A DNA stretch of 64,000 nt from Riptortus pedestris (taxonomy: Eukaryota > Arthropoda > Insecta > Hemiptera > Alydidae), in contig JADPXZ010000007.1 in assembly GCA_019009955.1 (NCBI GenBank), positions 4,346,001 through 4,410,000 of the forward strand. The letters run 5' to 3'. The notes under the pieces are model-generated. The model searched no databases, was not told the DNA's origin, and was given only the letters and a program-made list of their open reading frames with translations. The first letter of the stretch is position 1, and each line of letters begins with the position of its first letter. This document shows, piece by piece, positions 47,350-59,385 of the stretch. Made by a program: the position numbers and the translations under genes.

Positions 47350-47955
47350 AAATATACAACTATATATATATACTCAGCTTGAGATAGCCGAGAAAATCAG
47401 TTTGAGGCTGAATGGTGATGGTATTTTATTGGCAAGGCTTTACTTTGCACAAACATATTAATTTGACCATTTACCCCGTCCCAGTGTTTAGGGTTAATAA
47501 CCCGTGCTTGGCTGTGGATTTGTTAATAATAAAATTAATTTCCGTATGTAAGACTTCACTGTCCTCCCATATTGTCCCATTTTCCCGTCTCCTGTGCATT
47601 AATGCATAAGATTTGAATTATTAAGGACAAAATATTAATGGAATACCGAAAATAAACGCCTATTTTTTAAATTTCAGCCCTCGCCTTAACAAACCTACCC
47701 ACTCCTGTTTATCTCAGAGAATTTTAATACAGCATAAAGCCTCAAGTTGGGTCAGTAGTAATATGACATAACCAAGTTTCATAAAATTCGGTTTTCAGCC
47801 GTATTATGCGTGAAAAGGTAAACAAACAAACAAACAGTACTTACCAAAGAAACAAAATGCAGCTATGGTGTCTATGACATCTGTGAAACGAAAAGTTATC
47901 GTGAAATTTCGCGAAAAAAATCAATGTACAGACAGAGGTAACAATTTTATCAAAT
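47350..47955 (+). mobile_element. D element, short copy
   Basis: Degenerate head (actcagcttgagatagccga, gaggctgaatggtgatggta), a shortened body, and a full tail (ggtaaacaaacaaacaaac, tatggtgtctatgaca, gtacagacagaggtaacaat). It abuts the first R2-like fragment. Confidence 0.7.
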
Positions 47956-47979
47956 ATAAATAGATATAAGAAATTAAAG

Positions 47980-48345
47980 CGAAACCGATATTAACAAATG
48001 CTTTTGAATATCGATTTAATTGAAAATTTACCTAGTCTATCATGTTGTCGGATTCGCCGACGAAATTGCTAAGGACAAAGAATCGGCTGAACATCTCGTA
48101 AGAACTAGTCCATGGACAATTTTCAAAAAATCGGAATTAAAGTTAAATGCGGAAAAAAAGTTAAAAAGCTAAACAAGATAGAAAAGTGGAAGCTAATTTT
48201 CGACAAAACTAAGGACATTGGATGGCCAAAGAATCCGATACCTGGGAGTTCTCGTTCAAAAGGAAAGAAATCTAGCTGGATAAAGACAAGATTATCAACA
48301 ACCTGGTGGAAAAACTGAATACATTAGCGCCATCGTTTTCTTATT
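47980..48345 (+). pseudogene. Non-LTR retrotransposon reverse transcriptase, fragment 1
   Basis: Reading across frameshifts, the plus strand gives KPIL, then NIDLIENLP, then VGFADEIAKDKESAEHLV (from 48048), then FKK.ELKLNAEKK, then RYLGVLVQKE and LVEKLNTLAPSF. This is the order found around the catalytic YADD motif of R2-like reverse transcriptases: FADE stands where F/YADD is expected, and YLGV is the conserved strand after it. At least three frame changes and several stops are present. The second catalytic Asp has become Glu, so the enzyme is dead as assembled. Confidence 0.6.
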
Positions 48346-49265
48346 AAAAGTCCGCCCAGGCTAGGGGCTTGCGTAAACTAAGCAGATTCTTCCCAGCGTC
48401 CAAGTTATACAATAGAGAAAATTCTTCCTAATAACAACTGTAGTTCAGTATTAAGGGAACGTAAACTTATACACGAGGGACGAATAGTTACGAAACATCA
48501 GCCACAGCTCTCTTCGGAAAGTACCAACCCAGCCTCATTCCCTGGCCGACCAATGCCAGAATAACCAATGATATCTCGGTTAATATTCAAGATAGAGAAT
48601 AAATGTATATAACAATATTTCTGAGGAAATTGTAATTTGCAATAGAATGGATTCAATACAATGTTTTTGATCCTACGTTTAATAAAGGAGATATTTTCGA
48701 ATTTTTCAAATTTCCCCTACTCTGAAAAACACTTACTGCACTATATCTGGACGGAAGTGTCAAAAGTGCGAATATCTCGGTTAATATTCAAGATAGAGAA
48801 TAAATGTATATAACATTATTATAGTAAATGTTATGCAATACGATTGATTCTAAACAATGTTTTTGATCCGACGCATAAACACGAGATATTTCGAATTTTC
48901 AAATTTCGCCCCTACTCTATAAACACCTACTGCAACAAATTCTGACTATGTCAAACAGTGCGAATATCACGTTAATAATCAAGAGCAGAGAATAAATGTA
49001 TATAACAATATTTATAGGAAAATAATATGCAATAAGATTGGTTATGTACAATTTTTTCGATAGGACGTATAGTAAACGGAGATATTATCCGAATTTTCCC
49101 GAAAATCCTCCCCTCTAAACCCCCCTCTCACTGGTCCGATTTCAGCCTGAATAACGAACTTTGATCTTCCTTTATATACATAAAACGACTAAATATCGAG
49201 TTTGGTAACGATCAATCAAAAATTGACGTCCCGCTGAAGCAGCGGTAACAGACAAATATAATATA
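48346..49265 (-). repeat. CBF composite element with three B units
   Basis: Reversed F module (aaaagtccgcccaggctagg, cagattcttcccagcg), then three forward B cores (48570-48690, 48775-48905, 48965-49085), then the C segment (cactggtccgatttcagcct) and agcagcggtaacagac at 49240. B has been tandemly triplicated in this copy only. Confidence 0.75.
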
Positions 49266-49269
49266 ATAA

Positions 49270-50050
49270 CGTATTCCCGAAGTACAATTTTATTTGGCAC
49301 AAAAAGACGTCACCGAACTAAATAAAAAAAAAAACACTCGGTATTTTGTTTTTGGTTAATTAGCACTAACGCCTTCCTTATAATAAGCCATACTAACATT
49401 TCTAGGGACGGGCAGGAGTTGGGGGTTATAAGGGAGGCCTGAAATTAATTAATACGATATATTTCGTTTCCTATTGTGGTTTTCGGCAAAATATTGCACA
49501 TAACAAAAAGTTGTTTATTTTGTTATTTAGAGAGATTTTGTTGAACAATTCTTTCAATAATGAACTACCAGGTACAGCACCTTGAAAAATAATTCAAATG
49601 TATGTTAATAATTTGTCCTTAATAATCAAATCTATGCATAATGCACAGAGACGGGAAATATGACATATGTAGGACCAGTGAAGTGTGTACAACATTTGAT
49701 GAACAAAACTTTTCAATAAGAACTACCAGGTACAGCACCTTGAAAAATAAATTCAAATTGTATGTTTACTATTTTGTCCTTAATAATTCAAATCTAAGCT
49801 AAATGCACAGGAGAACGGGAAAATATGACAATATGGAGGACAGTTGAAGTGTAACATAAAAAATGTAATTTTATTATTAACAAATTTCCCACAGCAACGA
49901 CGGGTATAACCCTAAACACTGTACTGGGACGGGTAAAATGTCAAAATATTGTGCAAAGTAAAGCCGTTGCTAAAAAAATACCATCACCATTCAGCCTTCA
50001 AATGAATGTAGCCCCGAGCGAAGCCGGGTATCTTCAGCTAGTAATAATAT
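49270..50050 (-). mobile_element. D element, reverse copy inside the CBF TA core
   Basis: Read on the minus strand: head cccggcttcgctcggggc (about 50010), body with repeated gtcctccatattgtcatatt, and internal repeat with gttgtttattttgttattta on the plus strand near 49510. Its head end (about 50040) enters TA sequence; its other end is truncated without the usual tail. Confidence 0.65.
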
Positions 50051-50054
50051 AAAT

Positions 50055-50058
50055 ATAT

Positions 50059-50089
<31 letters not shown>

Positions 50090-50165
50090 AATATATTATA
50101 TACAGTGTTTGAACGTAGCTCATTTTCGTCAGTCATCCCTGACTAGGATCGATGGACATTTGGTG
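50055..50165 (+). repeat. CBF TA core and C end, right part of the split copy
   Basis: TA tract, then gaacgtagctcattttcgtc and gactaggatcgatggacatt, stopping at 50161. It completes the CBF copy begun at 48346. Confidence 0.7.
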
Positions 50166-50179
50166 GGGCAAATATGCTA

Positions 50180-50390
50180 AAACCGACCACAGACCAGAAG
50201 CTGAATAACTTAGAAAGACCAATATGTATGGCCTATCCTAATATATCCCCTGCAATGCGCACCCTTGGAAAGATCTTCCAGTCTTCCATTTTTGAAGAAA
50301 ATTGACAAAGTAGTCAGAAGTTGCGCCAAAGAAAATATTAATTATCCCATTGGAACACTCCTGACAGCAATGTTATTTTCTCGCCTCGAG
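50180..50390 (+). pseudogene. R2-like retrotransposon ORF, fragment 2
   Basis: The plus strand reads LKPTTDQKLNNLERP, then (after a frame change) FLKKIDKVVRSCAKE, then, in another frame, HWNTPDSNVIF. R2-clade proteins have a similar succession after the reverse transcriptase: a PLKP.Q+L segment, a KID/+VR+..KE helix, and a TP...F motif. The fragment is short, so the call depends on this order and on its position between fragments 1 and 3. Confidence 0.45.
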
Positions 50391-50506
50391 GGAAATCAGC
50401 TAATTGAGGTCGTACTCTATGACGCCTATATTGAGAAACATTCTTCAAATGTCATCATCCCTAGTCAGGAGATGACCAAAATGAGCAACGTTCAAAACTA
50501 TATATA

Positions 50507-50537
<31 letters not shown>

Positions 50538-50545
50538 ATATAGTA
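50391..50545 (-). repeat. CBF C end (reverse) and TA core, left part of a split copy
   Basis: ggaaatcagctaattgaggt at 50391, the reversed C end through caggagatgaccaaaatgag, then a TA tract (50499-50550). The rest of this copy is at 56865-57410, with four D elements between. Confidence 0.75.
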
Positions 50546-53500
50546 GTATATACTAGCTGAGATTAGCCTGCTTCGCCCGGGAAATTTCATTTGGAGGCTG
50601 AATGGTGATAGGTAATTTTTTTTAGCAGGCTTTATCATTGCACAATATTTTGACATTTACACCCGTCCCAGTGGTTTAGGAATTGATACCCTATCTTTGC
50701 CCGTGGATTTGCTAATAATAGAATTATTTTGTTCGATAAGACTCAATGTCTTTCGGATATTTTTATATTTTCCCCGTCTCCTTTAATACCATGTAAATAT
50801 GGTGAATTTTTATTTCAGAGGCCTCCCTTATAAGCCCCCTCCCGTTCCGAACCTAAAAAAATTTAAATATAGCCTTTATAATCATGGAAGAATTAATGCT
50901 TAATTGACATAACGAGTTTTTGTTAAGTTTTCGGTCAGAGCAGGAAAGCGTTTAGTGTCCCCAGATAAATATGTTGGCTCCAGCTAAAGTTTTAACGTAA
51001 TAACTCATTTATAACTTAGGTATAACGACAAAAGTGTATATAACAAAAGTTGCTCCAAAATAACGAAAATAAAACAACCTTTTGTTTATGTGCATTATTT
51101 GCGGAAAAACGAATAGGAAACGAAATATCGCTATTTTTAATTTCAGGCTTCCCTTATAACCCCCACTCCTGCCCGTCCATAGATATGTTGGTATGGCTTA
51201 TTATAATGAAGGCCTCACTGCTAATACACATACCGAGTTTTATTTAGTTTCGGTTGAGTCTTTTGTGGCAAATAATATTGTGGACTCCCGCTATAATTTT
51301 TAGCGTATAACGCATTTAAACTTCGGTATACGACAAAAGTGTATATAACAAAAGTTACTCTAAATAACAAAATAAACAACTTTTGTTATGTGCATAATTG
51401 CCGAAAATGCATTAGGAAACGAAATATTGCTATTTTTAATTTCAGCTCTCCCTTATAACCCCCACTCCTGTTGTCTCAGAGAATTTTAATATAGCCTAAA
51501 GTCTAAGTTGGGTTAGTACTAATATACATACCAAGTTTCATAAAATTCGGTTTAGCCGTTTATGCGTGAAAAGGTAACAAACAAACAAACAAATAAACAA
51601 ACAAACAAATAAACAAACAAACAAACAAACAGACACCAAAGAAACAAATTGCAGTTATGGTGTCTATGACATGTTAAAACGAAAAGTTATCGTGAAATTT
51701 CGCGAAAAAAATCAATGTACAGACAGAGGTTACAATTTTATATATATACTAGCTCAGATACCCGGCTTCGCCCGGGAATTCATTTGAGGCTGAATGGTGA
51801 CGGTAATTTTTAGCAGGCTTTACATTGCTCAATATTTTGACATTTACCCGTCCCATTGTTTAGGATTGATACCCGTCGTTGCTGGTGATTTTCTAATAAT
51901 AGAATTATTTGTTCGATCATTCTTCACAGTCTTCGATATTTTTATATTTCCCGTCTCTTATACATGTAAATATGGTGAATTTTTATTTCAGGCCTCCCTT
52001 TTAACCCCCCTCCCGTTCGAACCTAAAAATTTTAATATAACTTATAAACATGAAAGAAATAATGCTAATTGACATACCGAGTTTCGTTACTCCAAATAAT
52101 AAAATAAACAACTTTTGTTATGTTTATATTTGCGGAAAACCCAGTAGGAAACGAAATATCGCTATTTTTAAATTCAGGCTTCCCTTATAACCCCCACTCC
52201 TGCCCGTCTATAGAAATGTTGGTATGGCTTATTATAAGGAAGGCGTTAGTACTAATTCACATACCGAGTTTGGTTTAGTTCGGTTGAGTCTTTTGTGCCA
52301 AATAAAATTGTTGACTCCCGCTATAATTTTTAGCGTATAACTCGTTTATAATTCGGTAAACGAAAAAAGTGTATATAACAAAAGTTACTCTAAACAACAA
52401 AATAAACAACTTTTGTTATGATCATATTTGCCGAAAACCCAATAGGAAACGAAATATCGCTATTTTTAATTTCTGGCTTTCCTCATAACCCCCACTCCTG
52501 ACCGTCCCTAGAAATGTTGGTATGACTTGTTATAATAAAAGCGTTAGTGCTAATACATATACCGAGTTTTATTTATTTCGGTTGGGTCTTTTGTCCCAAA
52601 TAAAATTGTTCACTTCCGCTATAGGTTTCAGCGTATATCTCGTTTATAATTCGGTAAACGAAAAAAGTGTATATAACAAAAGTTACTCTAAACAACAAAA
52701 TAAACAACTTTTGTTATGATCATATTTGCCCAAAAACCAATAGGAAACGAAATATCGCTATTTTTAATTTCTGGCTTCCCTTATAACCCCCACTCCTATT
52801 CGTCCCAGAAGATATTATTATAGCCTAAAGTCTAAGTTGGGTTAGTAGTAATATATATACCAAGTTTCATAAAATTCAGTTCAGCCGTTTATGCGTGAAA
52901 AGGTAACAAACAAACAAACAAACAAATAAACAAACAAACAAACAGACACCAAAGAAACAAAATGCAGTTATGGTGTCTATGACATGTGAAACGAAAAGTT
53001 ATCGTGAAATTTCGCAAAAAAAATCAATGTACAGACAGAGGTTACAATTTTATATATATACTAGCTGAAATACCCGGCTTCGCTCGGGAATTCATTTGGG
53101 GCTGAATGTTGGTGGTATATTTTTGGCAAGGCTTTACTTTGCACAATATTATGACATTCACCCCCAGTGTTTAGGGTTAATACCCGTCGTTTCTGTGGAT
53201 TTGTTAATAATAAAATTATTTTTTTTATGCAAGACTTCACTGTTCTGCATATTGTCATATTTCCCGTTTCCTGTGCATTATGCATAGATTTGAATTATTA
53301 ATGAGAAAATATTGACATACATTTGAATAATTTTTTTCATTTGAGGTACCTGGTAGTTAATATTGAAAAGAAGTGTTGAGAAAATTTCTCTAAATAACAA
53401 ATTAAACAACTTTTGTTATTTGCATATTTGCCGAAACCCCAATAGGAAATCACTATTTTAATTTCAGGCCTCCCTTAAAACTCCCACTCCTGCCCGTCCC

Positions 53501-56500
53501 TAGAAATAGTATGGCTTATTATAAGGAAGGCGTTAGTGCTAATTCAAATACCGATTTTGGTTTAGTTCGGTTGAGTCTTTTGTGCCTAATAAAATTGTGG
53601 ACTCCCGCTATAGGTTTTAGCGTATAACTCATTTATAATACCGTATACGGCAAAAGTGCATATAACAAAAGTTACTCTAAATAACAAAACGAATAACTTT
53701 TGTTATGTGCACATTTGTTAAAAAAGCAATAGGAAACGAAATATCGCTATTTTTAATTTCAGGCCTCCCATATAACCCCCACTCCTGCCCGTCCCTAGAA
53801 ATGTTAGTATGGCTTATTATAAGGAAGGCGTTAGTACTAATTCAAATACCGAGTTTGGTTTAGTTCGGTTGAGTCTTTTGTGCCAAATAAAATTGTGGAC
53901 TCCCGCTATAGTTTTTAGAGTATAACTCATTTATACTTCCGTATACGGCAAAAGTGGATATAACAAAAGTTACTCTAAATTACACAATAAACAACTTTTG
54001 TTATGTTCATATATGCCGAAAAAACCCATAAGAAAACGAAATATCTCTATTTTTAATTTCTGGCTTCCCTTATAACCCCCACTCCTGCCCGTCCCTAGAA
54101 ATGTTGGCATGGCTTGTTATAATGAAAACGTTAGTGCTAATACGCATACCGAGTTTTATTTAGTTTGGTTGATTCTTTTGTGCCATATAAAAAAGTTCAC
54201 TTCCTCTATAGGTTTTTAGCGTATATCTCGTTTATAACTCGGTATACGACGAAAGTGTATATAACAAAAGTTACTCTAAATAACAAAATAAACAACTTTT
54301 GTTATGTGCATATTTGCCGAAAAACCAATAGGAATCGAAATATCGCTATTTTTAATTTCTGGCTTCCCTTATAACCCCCACTCCTGTTCGTCTCAGAGGA
54401 TATTAATATAGCCTAAAGTCTAAGTTGGGTTAGTAGTAATATACATACCAAGTTTCATAAAATTCGGTTCAGCCGTTTATGCGTGAAAAGGTAACAAACA
54501 AACAAACAAACAAATAAACAAACAAACAATTAAACAAACAAACAAACAAACAGACACCAAAGAAACAAAATGCAGTTATGGTGTCTATGACATGTGAAAC
54601 GAAAAGTTATCGTGAAATTTCGCGAAAAAAATCAATGTACAGACAGAGGTTACAATTTTATATATATATAGATACTAGCTAAGGTACCCGGCGATGCCCG
54701 GGAAATCATTGCTGACTGACTAATGATTGTATTTTTATAGCAAGACTTCAATGTGTACAATTGCACTTCCCTCCACGATGTATTGTTTTTTCAAAACAGC
54801 CAATCCTAAAGTGTAACTTTCAGGGTTAATAGAATAGAAATTTTAGTTTTGAAGAATATATTAAAATGGGTTCCTAATTTATCCCTCACGACTTTTTGAC
54901 TCACGGTTTTGGAATAATTCAAACCATAATCATGGGTAGCATTTATCACAATTAAATGTCATCTATAATGAACATATTTCCTGCCAAAAATCAAACCAAG
55001 CACATATAGTTTTAGCATAGTTCTATACATAAGATTATATTCGTATTAGTAAGCCTCAGTGGAAACCACTTCCCGTCGTGGCAGAATTCCACAGGAAATA
55101 ACTAAACTCAATTACCTCACGTCCATTTCCGCTCTCGCAGGAGCGTTATCATCGTTGTTTTCCTTAGAATATTGATTCAGAATATTATTTTAATAATTTA
55201 TCTCCCTGATGGAACTAAATAATAGATCCCTAAACATAATTTCATTTATGTTCAAAAAGCTAGATGAGGGGAAGAGAGCCCCCCCTGCAACCTAGTAATA
55301 CTTTAAACATTCATATCGAGTATATATTAAATACCAGAAATGCTCTTATAGTTTATATTCTATTAGAAATAAATAAAAACGTTATAGGGAAAATAAATGA
55401 GGAGGCGACGGAGATTTATAAGCTCACTAACCCGAATCATACTTGCAACTATCATATAAGACTAAAACATAACATCTTTTGTCATAATATCCATTTATTA
55501 AAAACACTTAAATAAGCACTAATAAAATTAATGACTTCCTCAATAGATTTAGCGTATATGCCGTGTTAACTTCATTTACGACAAAAGTGAATACAACAAA
55601 AGATACTTTAAATAACAAAAGTAAACAACTTTTTCTATGTGCACGTTAGCCAAAAAAAATAGAAAATGAAAATTGCGAATTTTTATCTCAGGCCTGTCTT
55701 ATAACCCCCACTCCCGCTTGAACCTAAACATTTTAATATAGCTTATAATCATGGAAGAATTAATGCTAATTCCCATACCAAGTTTTGTTAAATTCGGTTC
55801 AATCGTTTGAGCTCAACAAAATTGTTGGCTTTCGCTTTAGATTTTAACGCATATCTCGTTTATGTTATACAGCAAAAGTGAACATAACCAAAGTTACTTT
55901 AAATAACAAAATAAACAACTTTTGTCATGTGCATATATGCAGAAAAACCAGTAGAAAAAGAAATATTGCTATTTTTAATTTCAGGCCTCCCTTATAGCCC
56001 CCACTCCTGCCCGTCCCTAGAAATATTGGTGTGGCTTATGATAATTAAGGCGTCAGAGATAATACACATACCGAGTTTTATTTAGTTCGGTGGACTCTTT
56101 TGTGCCAAATAATATTCTTGACACCCGCTATAATTTTTAGCGAATAACGCCTTTATAATTCGGTATTCGACGATAGTGTATATAACAAAAGTTTCTCTAA
56201 ATAACAAAATAAACAACTTTTCTTATGTGCATATTTACCAAAACACCAATAGGAAACGGAATATCACTATTTTTAATTTCAGGCGTCCCTTATAACCCCC
56301 ACTCCTGCCCGTCCCTAGAAATGTTTGTATGGCTTATTATAAGGAAGGCGTTAGTGCTAATACACATACCGAGTTTTAGTTAGTTCGGTTGAGTCTGTCT
56401 GCCAAATAAAATTGTTTGACTCCCGCTATAATTTTTAGCGTATAACGCCTTTATAGTTCGGTATACGAAAAAAGTGTATATAACAAAAGTTATTCTAAAT

Positions 56501-56853
56501 AACAAAATAAACAACTTTTGTTATATGCATATTTGCCAAAAAACTAATAGGAAACGAAATATCGCTATTTTTAATTTCAGGCCTCCCTTATAACCCCCAC
56601 TTCTGTTCGTCTCAGAGAATATTAATATAGCCTAAAGTCTAAGTTGGGTTAGTAGTAATGTACATACCAAGTTTCATAAAATTCGGTTCAGCCTTTTATG
56701 CATGAAAAGGTAACAAACAAATAAACAAACAAACAAACAAACAAACAAACATACAACCAAAGAAACAAAATGCAGTTATGGTGTCTATGACATGTGAAAC
56801 GAAAAGTTATCGTGAAATTTCGCGAAAAAAATCAATGTACAGACAGAGGTTAC

Positions 56854-56865
<12 letters not shown>
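50546..56865 (+). mobile_element. Four D elements head-to-tail in one TA core
   Basis: Heads (tactagctgagat or similar, with an acccggcttcgcccggg-type hairpin) occur near 50550, 51750, 53060 and 54670. Tails (gtacagacagaggttacaat then ttatatata) occur near 51715, 53030, 54640 and 56840. The copies are about 1.2, 1.3, 1.6 and 2.2 kb long, partly because they hold different numbers of a 290-305 bp internal repeat (marked by caacttttgttatg). The fourth also has a distinct head of about 850 bp. No coding frame is convincing. Confidence 0.8.
51050..56560 (+). repeat. D internal repeat, 290-305 bp unit
   Basis: Units marked by caacttttgttatg-like strings near 51070, 51375, 52110, 52410, 52705, 53410, 53695, 53995, 54295, 55625, 55915, 56215 and 56515. 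Each holds ccccactcctgcccgtc, then ttattataaggaaggcgtta, then accgagttttatttagttcg, then gactcccgctata. Each carries an inverted repeat, ataacaaaagtt with aacttttgttat, around a loop of about 22 bases. Confidence 0.85.
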
Positions 56866-56911
<46 letters not shown>

Positions 56912-57410
56912 TATATTTGTCTGTTACCGCTCTAGCGGTCGCAATTACTTTGTTTGATCGTTACCAAACTCGATATTTTTAGTCGTTTTATGCAAAAATA
57001 AAGATCAAGTTCGTTAATGGCTAAAATCGGACCAGTGGGAGAGGGGGTTTAGAGGGGAGGATTTTCGAAAATTCGAAATATCTCCGTTACTATACCTCGG
57101 ACCGAAAAATTGTACAGAATCAATCTTATTGCAAATTAAATTTACTATAAATATTGTTATAAACGTTTTTTCTCTATCTTCAATATTAACCGAGATATTT
57201 GCATTTGTATTCTGCATGTGTTCGGCAGCAGTGGCTATGTTCGGACTTTCCGCCGAGAGCTCTGGCGGCCGTTTTCGTAACTATTCGTCCCTCGTGAATA
57301 GGTTTAGAGGTTTCTTACTACTACAGTTGTTATTAGGCAGATTTCTCTATTGTAAAACTTCACGTGGGAAATCTGCTTAGTTTACGCAGCCCCTGCCTGG
57401 CGGACTTTTA
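56845..57410 (+). repeat. CBF TA core, C segment, reversed B and F end
   Basis: TA tract (56860-56915), ccgctctagcggtcgc (56928-56943), C segment, reversed B core (57075-57205), F module (tccgccgagagctctggcgg to ctgcctggcggactttta at 57410). One of the clean copies of these parts. Confidence 0.8.
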
Positions 57411-57941
57411 TTCTTCGCGCAATGTTAGAGCTTTAGGAATGTTCAATGCTTATTGGGAAGCTTTTTTACAGCATTTAAATGTATGTTCTGGACTCAAGCG
57501 AGACGGAAATCCATATGATCTTTTAATCTGAAACATCAGAAGTAAAAGACTGTTTGTCTGCACTCAAGTTACGAGCTGATGAAAGTAATAATTACTCAGT
57601 CAAAAGTTTTGCGCCAAAGTTCCTTCGATGAGTGGTGCGGGCTACCGGTTTAAATGGGAAAGGCGTTGAATCTTTTCATGAATGGAAAACATCAAATTCT
57701 TGGACGTGTGACAAACAAGGTCTTTCCTCTTCTGAATGGACTTCAGCAATAAAGAGGAATACCAACCTTGTGAAAGGTACTTAGGAACAACTCGCTGCCG
57801 TCATTGCAGCGAGACCGAAACCCTCCCGCATGTTCTAGGTTCCTGCCAATGGGGCGAGACAACGCGCATTTCTCGGCATCCTAAGGTCCCGGACTCAAAT
57901 TGCTCACCTCTTGGAAAAGAAGCACCCAGATTGGGTTAATA
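57411..57941 (+). pseudogene. R2-like retrotransposon ORF, C-terminal fragment 3
   Basis: The first frame reads SRNVRALGMFNAYWEAFLQH (from about 57415) and stops after NPYDLLI. Another frame gives ETSEVKDCLSALKLRADES. From 57736 a 67-codon frame reads GTTRCRHCSETETLPHVLG and so on. It holds a CCHC zinc knuckle (C21, C24, H32, C37; spacing C-x2-C-x7-H-x4-C), as found after the reverse transcriptase of R2-like site-specific retrotransposons. A frameshift then restores IAHLLEKKHPDW. Some breaks may be consensus errors. The endonuclease domain is not visible. Confidence 0.65.
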
Positions 57942-58385
57942 CACTCAACCGCAAAAAAAAAAAACCGGACACGTAGATTTAGTCTTATAATTTTGTTAAA
58001 TACTTAATATATATGTATATTAATCTTTTTAATTAAAATAATTGGTTAATCTATAGGTTATTTAAACAAAATCTGCCAAAAGTGAATAATTTTTATTGAT
58101 TATTTACAAAAAAATACAAAATAAAAAAAAAGATAAATTAACACATTTAAAAAAAAAATATTCTTCATTTTTATTACAGTGAATGGTAGACTTGGCTAGC
58201 CGAAGCGTTTCGGCAATGTAACGTAAGCTGCGGCCTTCCATCTAAGTTTGAAAGACCCATTATTCTGGACCGAAATAAAAAATTAATTAAAGAAAATGCT
58301 CGGTTAATAATTAAAGATGTTTAAATGTGCGAAAAACTACTTACAGTTTAGATAGATCAACTTGACGACAAATAAATCTAATTTT
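57942..58385. mobile_element. Tc1/mariner-like MITE, truncated inverted copy
   Basis: Starts cactcaaccgcaaaaaaaaa after TA (57940-57941), inside the R2-like sequence. It matches the reverse complement of about 3690-4178, including taacgtaagctgcggccttc. It breaks off at about 58382, where A-family DNA follows, so its other terminal repeat is missing. Confidence 0.65.
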
Positions 58386-58389
58386 TTTT

Positions 58390-58810
58390 TTGTTTTTTCT
58401 TTAATAAAGTGTTTGCAGAAAGTCAGTATCTCGGAACTAATCCATTTTAGTTATTCCTACAAAAATTCCAAATATCTCCGTTATTATGAGCCTGAGAGTA
58501 AAATGTTATAGAACCAATCTTGTTGAACTATTGATGCTCTACAATTGTTGTTATATGCACTTTTTCTCTATCGTAAATATTAACCGAGATATTAGCGTTT
58601 TTCTTAGTTTAAGGTGTTCCACAAGGTTAGTATCTCAGTGCTGTTCTATTTTACTTAGTTGTTAATAATAAAATTCCAAATATCTCCGTTATTATGAGTC
58701 TGAGAGTAAAATGTTATAGAACCAATCTTGTTGAACTATTGATGCTCTACAATTGTTGTTATATGCACTTTTTCTCTATCGAAAATATTAACAGAGATAC
58801 TCGGATTTTT
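58390..58810 (-). repeat. A-family array, two clean reverse units
   Basis: Reverse cores with accaatcttgttgaactatt at about 58513 and 58721, spaced 208 bp. The spacer has gtatctcagtgctgttctat. Confidence 0.85.
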
Positions 58811-59160
58811 TGGCGGAGAAAATGCTTAGTTCAAGCTCAAGGATTTCATTTCAACTCTATAGACTTACAAATAATTTGTCCAGGTACATGTAGTTTTTAT
58901 TGTAGGAAAATAATATAAATTCTCTAATTAAATATTCATATTACATTATTCAAATGTTCACGTGTTCTTTCTTAACTTATGCAATTTATGATAATGCCGC
59001 TAGACGTGCCTTGATTCATTGCTCAGGAACGCTGTGACACATCATAGAAAGCCCCACGTATAAATATAAGCTAGAAACATTATACGTAACTTAAAGAACA
59101 ATTGTGCTTTGGATCAAATAAACATTTTCGAGACGAGTCTTAACATCTACTAAATATCGG
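58810..59160. other. Spacer, nothing recognised
   Basis: About 350 bp without repeats shared in this window and without a credible frame. Confidence 0.35.
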
Positions 59161-59164
59161 TTGA

Positions 59165-59385
59165 AAACAATATTTGGCATTTAAGCTTGGAATAATGCGG
59201 TTTATTATATAACAGAGTATTGTTTATGTGACACGAGCAGGAGTGGGGCTTTGCTCGAGGATGAAAACTGAAAAATGCAAATATCTCGGCTAATATTCAA
59301 GATAGAGAATAAATGTATATAACAATATTTATAGGAAATTTAATTTGCAATAAGATTGGTTATGTACAAAGTTTTGATCTGAGGC
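59165..59385 (+). repeat. B repeat with HindIII-block extension (clean copy)
   Basis: caatatttggcatttaagct, then gtgacacgagcaggagtggg, gctcgaggatgaaaactg, and the B core ctcggctaatattcaagata. This is the best reference copy in the window. Confidence 0.85.

Noticed and set aside
55264..55515. 83-codon frame in the fourth D element
   Set aside because: AT-rich composition, no recognised domain, absent from other D copies.
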